Shown here piece by piece: positions 7,658 to 15,630 of a DNA stretch of 22,287 bases. The notes under the pieces were generated by a model, which was not told the origin of the DNA, made no database searches, and worked only from the letters and a program-made list of their open reading frames with translations. Both the position numbers and the translations under genes were made by a program. Within the stretch, counting starts at the first letter, position 1. Each line of letters starts with the position of its first letter. The stretch comes from a virus, in IMG/VR virus record IMGVR_UViG_3300033146_004211, positions 1 to 22,287 of that record, one strand, 5' to 3'.

Positions 7658-8526
7658 TGTTTAAACCTCGAACTGATTAGACAATTAAAAGCCCCACCAT
7701 AATTATTACCAAAATATTTTATTTTGTTAACAATAAAAAGCCCCTCTGATTTTTTAGAGATTTTACCTTTTATATCTTTTTGAATATTACCTTTTTTGGA
7801 CCCATCCGGTGAAGCCCCTATCTGTATTAGACGTGACGGCTGGATATTTGATAATAATAATGTTTTAACATTTATGCCTTTGTCTGTTATTGTGGGCGTC
7901 CCAATGATACCTGTTGAAGGTGTCAATAGAGTTGCCTGGGAGTCATTTTTTGGTGGTGAAAAAAAATCCAAAATCTCAACAGTACCATGCTGTATTGACC
8001 ATTTTAACATATAATGAGATGTAATCTCGTTAAGTGCCATCCAGGCTTTACAGCTGAATGTCCTTGCGCTCGTAGTTTTTAAATTCTCATCATAATCAAG
8101 CACTACAGGCAATGCAAATGATGACGCAATATCATGTATAACATACTTGACGCTCATCCCTTTTGGGTATGTTTTTTCAAATATTGCTTCCTGAAATTCT
8201 TTTAATCCATCACCTGTCTCCAGGTGTGTGGCCCATGTCGGACCTATCTGTTCATGCTTGACAGTGCTTGAATCAGGATCCCAGGAACCTCTGAAAATCA
8301 TGCCAAGCTCATCACCATAACCGGCCCAGAACTCCATGCCACGGGTGGACTCAGAGAATAAATTGCGGGTAGTCTCACTCAAATTATACACTGATATTTT
8401 TGCAATGTTGGGTTTGCTGTCATCAGTTGCAATAATATCAAAGTCCATGTCCAAATTTTTAATAATGTATTTTTTACTGTTAACAAATACATGTAATTCG
8501 CAATGCCTGTCAAATAATACACTCAT
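7654..8526 (-). CDS. baseplate hub protein (gp27/gpD-like)
   Basis: This 290-residue protein lies between the plug and spike genes, where the hub is encoded in this phage type. The N-terminal part (about 14-120) is a beta-rich domain with KPNIAKISVYNLSETTRNLF and MEFWAGYGDELGMIFRGSW, a pattern shared with hub proteins of the gp27/gpD group. The middle holds MSVKYVIHDIASSFALPV and a WMALNEITSHYMLKWSIQHGTVEIL segment typical of the hub tail-protein fold, and the C-terminus ends in IVNKIKYFGNNYGGAFNCL. A trimer would form the platform between tube and spike. Both ends are ATGA overlaps. Confidence 0.78.
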   Translation of the reverse strand: MSVLFDRHCELHVFVNSKKYIIKNLDMDFDIIATDDSKPNIAKISVYNLSETTRNLFSESTRGMEFWAGYGDELGMIFRGSWDPDSSTVKHEQIGPTWATHLETGDGLKEFQEAIFEKTYPKGMSVKYVIHDIASSFALPVVLDYDENLKTTSARTFSCKAWMALNEITSHYMLKWSIQHGTVEILDFFSPPKNDSQATLLTPSTGIIGTPTITDKGINVKTLLLSNIQPSRLIQIGASPDGSKKGNIQKDIKGKISKKSEGLFIVNKIKYFGNNYGGAFNCLISSRFKQ

Positions 8527-8834
8527 TGTTTACCCACATATAAGAGCTGGTATCTATTTCCAAAATTATCAAAATCAGGATTATAATTTAAATTGTCAGT
8601 ATCTATAATCCATAATCGACCCAGTTCACGAATTGCAAAAGGGCTTAATATGTCCACGCCGGGGCCGAGAGCAATACCCTTAATATCTAAATTAAAAGTC
8701 AAACCCTTCATATCCATAACCCAAAATTTAGCAGTCTCATTCCATCTCAGAGTTATATCAACAGTTTCATTATCCAGATCAATAGTGAATTGCTGGTCAG
8801 GCTCTGGTACAGTTGGTATTACAAAACTTATCAT
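8523..8834 (-). CDS. baseplate plug protein (Pam3 gp18-like)
   Basis: This 103-residue protein resembles the baseplate plug family described from cyanophage Pam3. It opens with FTIDLDNETVDITLRWNETAKFWVMDM (about 16-42), followed by GLTFNLDIKGIALGPGVDILSPF (about 43-66) and RELGRLWIIDTD. Proteins of this sort sit inside the hub and close the tube until ejection. The gene lies between the Dit-like and hub genes and overlaps each by an ATGA junction, the conserved order in this tail type. Recognition is by pattern and position, not alignment. Confidence 0.78.
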   Translation of the reverse strand: MISFVIPTVPEPDQQFTIDLDNETVDITLRWNETAKFWVMDMKGLTFNLDIKGIALGPGVDILSPFAIRELGRLWIIDTDNLNYNPDFDNFGNRYQLLYVGKQ

Positions 8835-9493
8835 AAATACTTACCAATCAATTTATTTAATATAGATTGTTTTTTGGATTTGGGATCAATTTTCTTTGCC
8901 GTTTTTTTACCCCCTGAATGCTTACCTTTTGTTTTCATAGATGATTTTTTCTTGATTTTATCTTTTTTAGGGTCTTTCTTAACAAACCTTTTGGGGACCT
9001 GCGAAGCAGATACAGATACTATCTCGCTGGATACAGTCTCAATATGGACAGCATTTAGTCTAAATGAAAAAGCATTGTGAATGTCTTTGCTGTAAGTTGG
9101 CTGTATAGCATCAATCATAAAATTCTCATAGGTATTATCCGGTGTGACAATATCAATGATAATGTTCTGGTTCGATAATGCTTCTAAAGCCTCTTTTTTT
9201 TCATACCAAAGGGCCTGTTTCCATGGGGCACCACCGGCAATAATAGTATCTAAAGAGTAGTCCGGGTTTGTGAACACACAATCTAAAGCAACACTTACAG
9301 GGCGTTTGTATCTTGAGTCACTAATGTCAAGCCCTGCTTCAACTGGATGGTCTGTTATAATCCAGTCATGCCCGGGACTCTCATTTAGTAAAACATCAAC
9401 AGGAATATCCCCTATAAGTGTGGGGGTAGATCCGAAAATCTGTTTTAATTTTTTTGGGTCTTTAATTATTCCCTGAATCTCAGCAATAGCCAT
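8831..9493 (-). CDS. Dit-like tail/baseplate protein with lysine-rich C-terminus
   Basis: This 220-residue protein follows the tape measure gene and precedes the plug gene, the place of the Dit-like protein in Pam3-type contractile tails. Residues about 20-160 show the Dit pattern (STPTLIGDIPVDVLLNE, DHPVEAGLDISDSRYKRP, then APWKQALWYEKKEALEAL and FMIDAIQPTYSKDIHNAFSF). It would form the ring that joins tube end, hub and wedges. Residues 168-220 are unlike the rest: 21 of 53 are lysine, ending in a short hydrophobic segment (SILNKLIGKYL). This tail is probably disordered. Its ATG begins directly after the tape measure stop (TAAATG). Confidence 0.75.
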   Translation of the reverse strand: MAIAEIQGIIKDPKKLKQIFGSTPTLIGDIPVDVLLNESPGHDWIITDHPVEAGLDISDSRYKRPVSVALDCVFTNPDYSLDTIIAGGAPWKQALWYEKKEALEALSNQNIIIDIVTPDNTYENFMIDAIQPTYSKDIHNAFSFRLNAVHIETVSSEIVSVSASQVPKRFVKKDPKKDKIKKKSSMKTKGKHSGGKKTAKKIDPKSKKQSILNKLIGKYL

Positions 9494-11323
9494 TTATATC
9501 TCAACCCCACTATCAGTAACTTTGACAGCCCGCCCAAATTCGCCACTCATAATATCCACCACCCTGTTTGCAAGTGACTCACCCGACTCACCCGGCTGTT
9601 GAGTAATATTTATATTTGCATGCATTTTGTTATTTGTCTGTGAGGTCTTATTGCTTTTATTAATTACTGCCCCTGTATTTATAGCCCCCTGTGTGGGCGG
9701 TGGGTTATTACCGCCACCAAATTTTTTAACAGCATCACCGATGAAGGGTATGCCTGATATTAAATCTGTAATGCCTGATAAACTGGATTTAATAATCTGT
9801 ATTAATTTATTAGGTATCGACTGTACTAAATTAATAAAACTATTTAATACACCTAAAAAAAAGTTTTTAATTTGTTCAGCCAGTGAGTCGATATTCTTAC
9901 TAAAGTCTGCAAAAAATAAATATGTCGCTGCAATACTTTCACCTATGAAAGTGCCCAGGCCGACAAATATATTACTTATATCTTGATACATAGCCAACAG
10001 AACCAGCTTTAGACTGTCCCATAACGCACCAAAAATAAAAATAGTACCCTCTGAAAAGGCGTTAAAAAAGTCTGGTAATGTCTGTGTAAAAAATGTTTCT
10101 AAGGACTCACCAAAGGCGAGTATATGTTGGTCAAGTTCCTCTGGTGTCATACCCAAAAAGTCAGCTATAGAGGGGGTGATATTGTCATGCACAAAGTTTG
10201 CAATTTTTTCGCCCAGCTTACCCAGCGCACTCTCACCGCCTGTAAAAAACTGATATAGATCCTCGCCCAGAAGAAAAAACAGAGCCAGTATACCGGCTAT
10301 CAATGCTGGTATTAAAGCTATTTTTGCATTCATAATCATGGCCTCAATACCAACTTTTTTAATCATACCTATAAAAGTATTGATTAATAAAATAGTCTTT
10401 GCTCCGAATATGGAAGCAATTAATACACCTGTCATTTTTAAAACATTTTGTAGACCACCTAGATAATCAACGAGCTTCTGTGTTACAGTAATAAGATATG
10501 TAATTTGGGCAATAACCCATTTAATAGATCTGCCAACTCTGTCACCCCATTCAGCAAGTTTAGTTTCTAACAATGCATCATTTGCTGCAACTAGATCTAA
10601 CCATTTTTCAACCATTGGTGATAATGCATTACCAAGCAAACCAAAAAACTGATTTTTAGCTGACGAAGTTGCAGCTTCAAGACTATCCATTGCACCAGTA
10701 AAACGTATAGAACCTTTCCGGCCTTCCTCAGTTAACAGGTTCATCTTAGCTTGCTTCTCTAATATCTCGTCAACAGTCCCTGATTGTGTGCGTAAATAAC
10801 CAACAACTTTACCCGCCTCGGCCCCTAAAAACTGGGTGGCCATGGCTATGCCGGTCTGTGCGTCCTCTGTATCCTTGGCCGCTTGTAATATAGTCCTGAA
10901 CTGTTTTTCAGCATCCATTTTTACAAGGTCTTTTAACTCCAAATTAACAGAGTGAGCGGCTTTTTGAAACAATGTAAACGTCTGTGTACCGGCTTTAAGC
11001 CCACCAATTTTATTGTTCATATCTTTGAACATACGAACCATTTTTTTACCATTGAAACCGATGGCCCCCAGCAAATAGCCCCAGTTTTCAAGCTCTTCAC
11101 TGGAGACCCCAAGGGATTTAGCAAGTTGGGCCTGTACAGATACCTGTTGAGTTACTACCCGTGTTAAAGCTGTAACAGCTATGGTTGCCCCGGCAATAGC
11201 TATAGCCGCTTTTTTAGCCATACCGGCAAGATCCTCTGTCTGTTTTTTGAATTTATCCAGCCCTTTTGGGTCCACCTCCCAACCCAGAAAAGCCACGAAT
11301 TCTTCCACATAATTACCAGACAT
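9494..11323 (-). CDS. tail tape measure protein
   Basis: This 609-residue protein sets tail length and passes to the host during ejection. It is the longest virion gene and follows the frameshifted chaperone gene, as is usual. The N-terminus (VEEFVAFLGWEVDPKGLDKFKKQ) is of the phage tape-measure type, followed by an alanine-rich amphipathic helix and long helical regions. Strong hydrophobic segments occur at about 37-55, 295-320, 333-352 and 425-465, and the C-terminus is polar with Asn-, Thr- and Pro-rich linkers. With about 1.5 angstroms per residue, the tail would be roughly 90 nm. The ATG is one base after the chaperone extension's stop, with AAAGGG upstream. Confidence 0.9.
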   Translation of the reverse strand: MSGNYVEEFVAFLGWEVDPKGLDKFKKQTEDLAGMAKKAAIAIAGATIAVTALTRVVTQQVSVQAQLAKSLGVSSEELENWGYLLGAIGFNGKKMVRMFKDMNNKIGGLKAGTQTFTLFQKAAHSVNLELKDLVKMDAEKQFRTILQAAKDTEDAQTGIAMATQFLGAEAGKVVGYLRTQSGTVDEILEKQAKMNLLTEEGRKGSIRFTGAMDSLEAATSSAKNQFFGLLGNALSPMVEKWLDLVAANDALLETKLAEWGDRVGRSIKWVIAQITYLITVTQKLVDYLGGLQNVLKMTGVLIASIFGAKTILLINTFIGMIKKVGIEAMIMNAKIALIPALIAGILALFFLLGEDLYQFFTGGESALGKLGEKIANFVHDNITPSIADFLGMTPEELDQHILAFGESLETFFTQTLPDFFNAFSEGTIFIFGALWDSLKLVLLAMYQDISNIFVGLGTFIGESIAATYLFFADFSKNIDSLAEQIKNFFLGVLNSFINLVQSIPNKLIQIIKSSLSGITDLISGIPFIGDAVKKFGGGNNPPPTQGAINTGAVINKSNKTSQTNNKMHANINITQQPGESGESLANRVVDIMSGEFGRAVKVTDSGVEI

Positions 11324-11324
11324 A

Positions 11325-11561
11325 TCAACCCTTTTCTATTTCATCACTATCTATTTTCATCTGCAAAAACATAAACTCTTGCCGATCTAAAAAGTCAGGG
11401 TTTGGCCACCTCTCAACAATTGCAGGGTTAATGTTATAAAACCGGGCAACTTGACAGGCAGCCATAACCCCCCCGCTTAAACTGTGTTCCGGTCCACTGT
11501 CATCTGCTCCGCTGCCCCCTTCATTTTCGAAAACATACCGCCCATTTTGTCCTGGAGAACA
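11325..11561 (-). CDS. tail chaperone -1 frame extension (GT-like)
   Basis: This is the second frame of the tail chaperone, 78 codons from the slip site to a TGA at 11325-11327. It begins with TGT in the -1 frame (CSPGQNGRYVFENEGG) and runs to IDSDEIEKG. The frame can be read back only to a TTG at 11579 that has no ribosome site, so it is unlikely to be translated on its own. It is expected only as the C-terminal part of a fusion of 132 + 78 = 210 residues. In lambda, P2 and many other phages such longer products load the tape measure protein. The tape measure gene begins one base after its stop, which supports this reading. Confidence 0.78.
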   Translation of the reverse strand, partial: CSPGQNGRYVFENEGGSGADDSGPEHSLSGGVMAACQVARFYNINPAIVERWPNPDFLDRQEFMFLQMKIDSDEIEKG

Positions 11562-11956
11562 AAAAAAACCCCCGGCCAATTACCCTTAATACCATGGTAT
11601 AAAACCAGATACATATGATGGGGATCAATATCAAAAATTTTAGAGTTATCTAAGTCAACAACTTCATTATCATCCACAACTGCATGCTTTAGAAGTTTAG
11701 ATAACAGGAACCAAAGATCATCAAAAGAAATATTATTTTTGATTGACTCAATTACTGATTTGATTTTATCCCCATCATCAACACCATTAACTGCATTACT
11801 TATTGCTCCGAACGCATCGACTAAGACATTATGAAATACATTAGCTGCATCCTTTTGAGTTAGGGGGGTCAGGGAGTATTCAATCATATCACCTGTAACA
11901 GATTTTAACTCAAAAACAATATCGTTTTTTATCCCTTTTATTTTTCTTTGTGACAT
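11477..11956 (-). CDS. tail assembly chaperone, short form (G / E-like)
   Basis: This 159-residue protein lies between the tail tube and tape measure genes, the place of the tail assembly chaperone. It has an N-terminal beta part (MSQRKIKGIKNDIVFELKSVTG) and a helical rest (ANVFHNVLVDAFGAISNAVN, DDLWFLLSKLLKHAVVDDNE). It is not a virion protein in related phages; it keeps the tape measure soluble while the tube forms. The ATG at 11956 has AGAAAGGCC upstream. The 0 frame carries a T TTT TTT slip site at codons 130-132, after which a -1 shift enters the downstream frame. Unshifted ribosomes continue for 27 residues to a TAA. Sequence identity to known families was not recognised; the call rests on position and the frameshift. 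Confidence 0.8.
   Translation of the reverse strand: MSQRKIKGIKNDIVFELKSVTGDMIEYSLTPLTQKDAANVFHNVLVDAFGAISNAVNGVDDGDKIKSVIESIKNNISFDDLWFLLSKLLKHAVVDDNEVVDLDNSKIFDIDPHHMYLVLYHGIKGNWPGVFFVLQDKMGGMFSKMKGAAEQMTVDRNTV
11561..11567 (-). promoter_or_regulatory. -1 programmed ribosomal frameshift slip site
   Basis: On the minus strand the codons read CCG GGG GTT TTT TTT GTT, giving a perfect X XXY YYZ heptamer, T TTT TTT, in the chaperone's 0 frame. Slipping back one base enters the -1 frame that runs to 11325 and has no start of its own. I see no strong hairpin or pseudoknot just 3' of the site, and the slip may rely on the tRNA-Phe re-pairing and the upstream G run. Similar sites control the G/GT pair in lambda and E/E' in P2. 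Confidence 0.8.
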
Positions 11957-11985
11957 TTTCTTGGCCTTTCTATGTCAGAGTTAAA

Positions 11986-12405
11986 TTAAATCTCAGCACC
12001 GGAATGGAAAATTTTACCCTTTGGAAATTTCCAGATGTACTCATTAACTGTATTACCTTTTTTCTTGACCATCCTTGGTAGCGTCTTGATCTTACAACTA
12101 CCAGCATAAGCTAAATCAGCTTTACTGCTCTTATCAACTATCGTGATAGGAAAAGGTTTATTAGTTGCTATCAATGCCATAAAAACTGCATTAGTAGGGC
12201 TGTTTGTGGCAAGGAAAACATGACAGGTACCCGAACGGTCAGCACTGTCAACATGTCTACCCTCACCATCTGTGCTCATAAATATCTCACCCAGGTCATT
12301 TTCAAAACCAAAATCGACCATGGTGTCATCACCAAAAGCCCTGCATTTATGAATGCCGGCAAGGACATTAACTTTTAGTGGGTCATAACTTTTATAATCT
12401 GACAT
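11986..12405 (-). CDS. tail tube protein (DUF3277)
   Basis: This 139-residue protein is of the DUF3277 type: a YKSYDPLKVNVLAGIHKCRAFGDDTMVDFGFEND start, then GRHVDSADRSGTCHVFLATNSPTN (about 50-73) and a C-terminal beta part (KADLAYAGSCKIKTLPRMVKKKG, then NEYIWKFPKGKIFHSG). DUF3277 proteins form the inner tube of contractile tails. The gene follows the sheath gene by 14 bases, in which AAAGG is a good Shine-Dalgarno, and precedes the chaperone gene. The order sheath, tube, chaperone, tape measure is standard. Confidence 0.86.
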   Translation of the reverse strand: MSDYKSYDPLKVNVLAGIHKCRAFGDDTMVDFGFENDLGEIFMSTDGEGRHVDSADRSGTCHVFLATNSPTNAVFMALIATNKPFPITIVDKSSKADLAYAGSCKIKTLPRMVKKKGNTVNEYIWKFPKGKIFHSGAEI

Positions 12406-12419
12406 TTTCTAAAACCTTT

Positions 12420-13886
12420 CTATATTGTCCATGTTCCAACTAATTTATACTCGTTAACGGCACTGTTTAAATACGCTTGAAATACATCATAAGCGGTCAT
12501 TTTGTGACTCGCCCGTTCCGCTTGTGAGAAATCGTCTTCATCAGGGAGATTAACCAAAAATGGACGCTCAACAGTATCAACAAGTATTCGCCTGGCAATT
12601 GCCTTCTCACCAGCATCTTGAATAAAACCTGCAATAGCTGTCAGTGTTTCATTGTCAAAAGCTGTTAGAGGCTGTTGAATTGTATAGCTGAAAAGAGCCT
12701 CTCTGATTCTACTGACAAACCAGTCACGGCCTAACATGATTCTTATTTCCTCACCACCAAAAGTTAAACCATCAAACATATATGTAACTTCACCAACACG
12801 CTCTATAACGTTACCACCATGCCCAGTGACTGCTTTGGTTTCCGGTTCTGATAACACTGCATTATAACCTGATATGGATATGCCGACAATCTCTTCCTGT
12901 GCAAATTTAGTAGTGCCCTCCTGTGCTGGAATTACACAACCAAGTACAGCTGAATCAGGAAACATTTTTTCTCTTGAAACTATATTTTCGTAGTAAATGC
13001 CCGCTGTCCTTTTATAGCCCAGGGCTTTCATTTTTGCAAAAATGTTGGTGGTGTCCGCGGCATCTTTAATTTTAGTGTCATCGCTTAAAACAATCCCTAT
13101 TTTTTCAAGTGATTCAATCTTCGCGCAAAAAGCGGTTATCTCAGCTTCTTTCTCAGCTTTAACATTACTGAATTTTGCAAAAATATAATACCCGGTATTA
13201 TCTACATTCAACAGATCATTAATATTTGTCGGTACATCCGCTTTATCAATACCGGCTGTGGAAACCTCTGTTGCATAGCCCAGTAATACAGCAATATCAG
13301 TGCCTGATGGTGTGCCCAGTGGTTTAATACCAACCGTGTGACCGGCACCTGTTACAGAGTCGGGCAGTTTTAATGCTATGCGCCCAAAGTTGTCCTCACC
13401 AAAAAAGGCATTGGTGTCAGGGGTGGAAGCTGACTTAATGGCTGTTTGTATAATTGTCCAAATCTGGTCAATAGCTGTTGCACCTGAAAAGTCCAAGCCC
13501 GTCAAATCAACATCTGTACCATCTTTATCGACTGTCATTGAGCCGTTTGAGATAGATGTGTAAGTCACAAGTGTTCTGTCTGCATCAGGCAGGGTAGCTA
13601 TAGCGGGCGCATTGTCCCCATTGTCCGAAACATATAGGCCCAGCAATAGACTATCTGGTACCCTCTTTTGTGAAAAATGAGTTTGACAACATGCGTATGC
13701 AAGCCCATTTGAATCAAAGTGGTCTGCATAGTCCCCCCGTGTAACTTCCACAACCCTTTTATCCGTTGGTATCTCATCACTGTCAATCATGAACAGAGCC
13801 TTACCAAAACCGGCCGCTGGGGCTATAGCTGTCTGTAAGATTGCCTGTACATTGACCCTGTCCGATATTTGTACACCTTTTGCCAT
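12420..13886 (-). CDS. tail sheath protein (DUF3383)
   Basis: This 488-residue protein matches DUF3383 tail sheaths. It begins ISDRVNVQAILQTAIAPAAG, has the FGKALFMIDSDEIPTDKRVVEV segment, a long beta-rich middle with CCQTHFSQKR, a stretch near 300-360 (AGIYYENIVSREKMFPDSA, then TTKFAQEEIVGISI), and a C-terminal part (about 380-488) holding GREWFV-like GRDWFVSRIREALFSYTIQQP and RRILVDTVERPFLVNLPD, the region that joins neighbouring subunits. It forms the contractile outer tail. Strong AAAGGA lies upstream of the ATG. It shows that the virion is a myovirus type. Confidence 0.88.
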   Translation of the reverse strand: MAKGVQISDRVNVQAILQTAIAPAAGFGKALFMIDSDEIPTDKRVVEVTRGDYADHFDSNGLAYACCQTHFSQKRVPDSLLLGLYVSDNGDNAPAIATLPDADRTLVTYTSISNGSMTVDKDGTDVDLTGLDFSGATAIDQIWTIIQTAIKSASTPDTNAFFGEDNFGRIALKLPDSVTGAGHTVGIKPLGTPSGTDIAVLLGYATEVSTAGIDKADVPTNINDLLNVDNTGYYIFAKFSNVKAEKEAEITAFCAKIESLEKIGIVLSDDTKIKDAADTTNIFAKMKALGYKRTAGIYYENIVSREKMFPDSAVLGCVIPAQEGTTKFAQEEIVGISISGYNAVLSEPETKAVTGHGGNVIERVGEVTYMFDGLTFGGEEIRIMLGRDWFVSRIREALFSYTIQQPLTAFDNETLTAIAGFIQDAGEKAIARRILVDTVERPFLVNLPDEDDFSQAERASHKMTAYDVFQAYLNSAVNEYKLVGTWTI

Positions 13887-13905
13887 TATATTTTATCCTT
13901 TTGTT

Positions 13906-14448
13906 TTAGTTCCTGTTTACAACTATGTTAATATCCTCTGGCTCTACATAGCCAGTAAGATCCGAATCATCTAATATGTAATCCGTCTCTGTTCTCTCAG
14001 AGAATGTATTAAAAGTAAAATCCGCTTGCCCTCTTTTTTTCCAATTTGTGTCGGACAATAAAGTCAGATCCCTAACCCCGGAAAAATCTATGAGTGAGGC
14101 CCCTATATCCTTAAACAGTATTCTTGTCTCACGCTCTGCTCTTGACAGATATAGCCCCTTTAAAATATCTGCAAAATTCTCGCTGTAGATATTAATAGAT
14201 ACCATTGTGCTACCAGTATTAACCCTCAATATATCAACCTGCTCAAGCGGGTGGTCAGGGTTTGGCGATTTTTCCCACATGGGATAATCAGGCGATTCAC
14301 CCGCAATAATTTTAAAAGTGGCCCAGCTAGTCCCGTTGGGCCGATCCGGGTTGTTCTGCTCACTGCGAAAAATATTTTCCGGGCCAAAACCAGTAACCAA
14401 AACGAGCCAATTATAAAGAGCTGTTTGTAATTCATTTTGAGTTGTCAT
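13906..14448 (-). CDS. tail terminator / neck protein (LIC_12616-like)
   Basis: This 180-residue protein lies directly before the sheath gene and resembles the LIC_12616 family of neck or tail terminator proteins. It has an N-terminal helix (MTTQNELQTALYNWLVLVTG), the segment SEQNNPDRPNGTSWATFKII (about 29-48), a MVSINIYSENFADILKGLYL region and a C-terminal GQADFTFNTFSERTETDYI strand pair. Such proteins cap the tail tube and sheath and join them to the head. It overlaps the upstream joining gene by ATGA. A role in tail completion is likely from position. Confidence 0.7.
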   Translation of the reverse strand: MTTQNELQTALYNWLVLVTGFGPENIFRSEQNNPDRPNGTSWATFKIIAGESPDYPMWEKSPNPDHPLEQVDILRVNTGSTMVSINIYSENFADILKGLYLSRAERETRILFKDIGASLIDFSGVRDLTLLSDTNWKKRGQADFTFNTFSERTETDYILDDSDLTGYVEPEDINIVVNRN

Positions 14449-14801
14449 GATACACGCCTCAAAATTAATCTATAAAACTGCCCCTTATATCTCTTGTCAG
14501 TTTGAAATACCTCAAATCTTTGGCCATCCCACTCAATAGTATCCGGGTCTATGTCCTCATCACGTGGATTAATATCCATGTATTCTGTCCATGTTTTTAC
14601 AAAATTAGATACATGTTGACCGTCTGGTAAAAGCTTCATATCATTAGAACTAGCCGGCTGGGGCGAAACGATTTTTATGGGCATGGTGGTCTTTACCCCA
14701 TCAACCCAGACGCCGTTTACGTTAGAACCAGCCGACCCGGCAATTAAATTAACTAAAATAATATCATCAAAAAACACAGATAATAATTTAGAGGTAATCA
14801 T
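14445..14801 (-). CDS. head-tail joining protein, unassigned family
   Basis: This 118-residue protein sits between the HK97-gp10-like protein and the tail terminator, in the neck gene cluster. It contains SKLLSVFFDDIILVNLIAGS at the start, a GVWVDGVKTTMPIKIVSPQPASSNDMKLLPDG stretch (about 30-61), and a C-terminal beta part (DTIEWDGQRFEVFQTDKRYKG then FYRLILRRV). The last part, with its WDGQRFEV followed by an FYRLILRRV strand, is similar to phage head-tail joining proteins. ATGA overlaps lie at both ends. The neck role is by position; the exact family is not recognised. Confidence 0.6.
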   Translation of the reverse strand: MITSKLLSVFFDDIILVNLIAGSAGSNVNGVWVDGVKTTMPIKIVSPQPASSNDMKLLPDGQHVSNFVKTWTEYMDINPRDEDIDPDTIEWDGQRFEVFQTDKRYKGQFYRLILRRVS

Positions 14802-15256
14802 TTTTGCACCTCAAAATTCACACTTTGCTTCATCAACCCAGTATGGACCAGGGGATTATCAAAGCCTTTAATGTCTACTGTTAAATCTGCATTTGGTGGC
14901 TCTGATAATGTATCTATCTTATTTTTAATGTCTGCTACTGCTTTTAAGCCCAATGCTTTAATTGCTGTGTCCGCCGGCATTTTGCCCCACAACATAGCAT
15001 TAAGTAGGTTTTTAATAATGGATAAATATTCCTGTCTATTCTCTTTAACAGTAACTCTTAAAAATGGTCTCTCTGGCATATCCTCTGTGCCGAACTCATT
15101 AAACATTGCAACCTCAAAGATACTAACATTTTGCCCAGGGTACTTACCTAAACCTTTATTAAACCCTACTTTAGTTGCTGCCGGGTTGGTATTGTCTTTG
15201 AGACCTTGTACACCCTTGCCTTTAGTTTTACGCATTATGGTAACCTTGCCACTCAT
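14798..15256 (-). CDS. HK97-gp10-like neck/tail-completion protein
   Basis: This 152-residue protein shows motifs of the HK97 gp10-like group: VAMFNEFGTEDMPERPFLR (about 48-67), KALGLKAVADIKNKIDT (about 100-116), and the C-terminal NPLVHTGLMKQSVNFEV (about 133-149). Proteins of this family attach at the head-tail junction or help complete the tail. The basic N-terminus is Lys- and Asn-rich. The gene is coupled by ATGA overlaps to the DUF4054 gene upstream and the joining-protein gene downstream. Confidence 0.78.
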   Translation of the reverse strand: MSGKVTIMRKTKGKGVQGLKDNTNPAATKVGFNKGLGKYPGQNVSIFEVAMFNEFGTEDMPERPFLRVTVKENRQEYLSIIKNLLNAMLWGKMPADTAIKALGLKAVADIKNKIDTLSEPPNADLTVDIKGFDNPLVHTGLMKQSVNFEVQK

Positions 15257-15627
15257 ACTGTTAACATCCCGACACCCAGCAGGGTTACTAATCTCCAGTA
15301 TTCCTGGCCATATGGGGTTGTGGAATAATAGTTATATAAGCCATCACCAGCTATACCACCGGCTGTATCAAAATTGACAGATACATCGCCAACTTTGCGA
15401 GCACTAACATTTTTAGCTGGCCCACTTGTACCACCGCCACCCTGTTGCATTAGATGTAAACTCAAAAAATGGGCAGTCAATGCAGATAAACCCCCGTCAT
15501 AATCATCGCCCCATTCAGCCCCACTCAACTCTGATACAGCATCATCAATATAGATCTGTATCGTTGCATCAGTTGGTGGGTCTCCAAATTCAGGATACCT
15601 GGCACGTATGTCGTCGGGGGTTATCAC
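15253..15627 (-). CDS. DUF4054 head-tail connector (gp6-like)
   Basis: This 124-residue protein matches DUF4054: ARYPEFGDPPTDATIQIYIDDAVSEL (about 9-34), then a helix containing SALTAHFLSLHLMQQGGG, and a C-terminal TPYGQEYWRLVTLLGVGML. Such proteins form the connector ring under the portal. The start is a GTG at 15627, with AAAGGAC upstream inside the end of the preceding gene. The gene overlaps the HK97-gp10-like gene by ATGA. Confidence 0.82.
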   Translation of the reverse strand: MITPDDIRARYPEFGDPPTDATIQIYIDDAVSELSGAEWGDDYDGGLSALTAHFLSLHLMQQGGGGTSGPAKNVSARKVGDVSVNFDTAGGIAGDGLYNYYSTTPYGQEYWRLVTLLGVGMLTV

Positions 15628-15630
15628 TGT

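Noticed and set aside
9627-9986. Plus-strand open frame opposite the tape measure gene
   Set aside because: It is hydrophobic only because it is the complement of the tape measure's low-complexity sequence; no independent support.
11325-11579. Independent 84-residue gene starting at TTG 11579
   Set aside because: There is no ribosome site and the N-terminal residues overlap the chaperone frame; the -1 frameshift explains the frame better.
14871-15377. Plus-strand open frame (168 codons) opposite the neck genes
   Set aside because: It crosses two recognised minus-strand genes and their ATGA junction, with no start signal or family.
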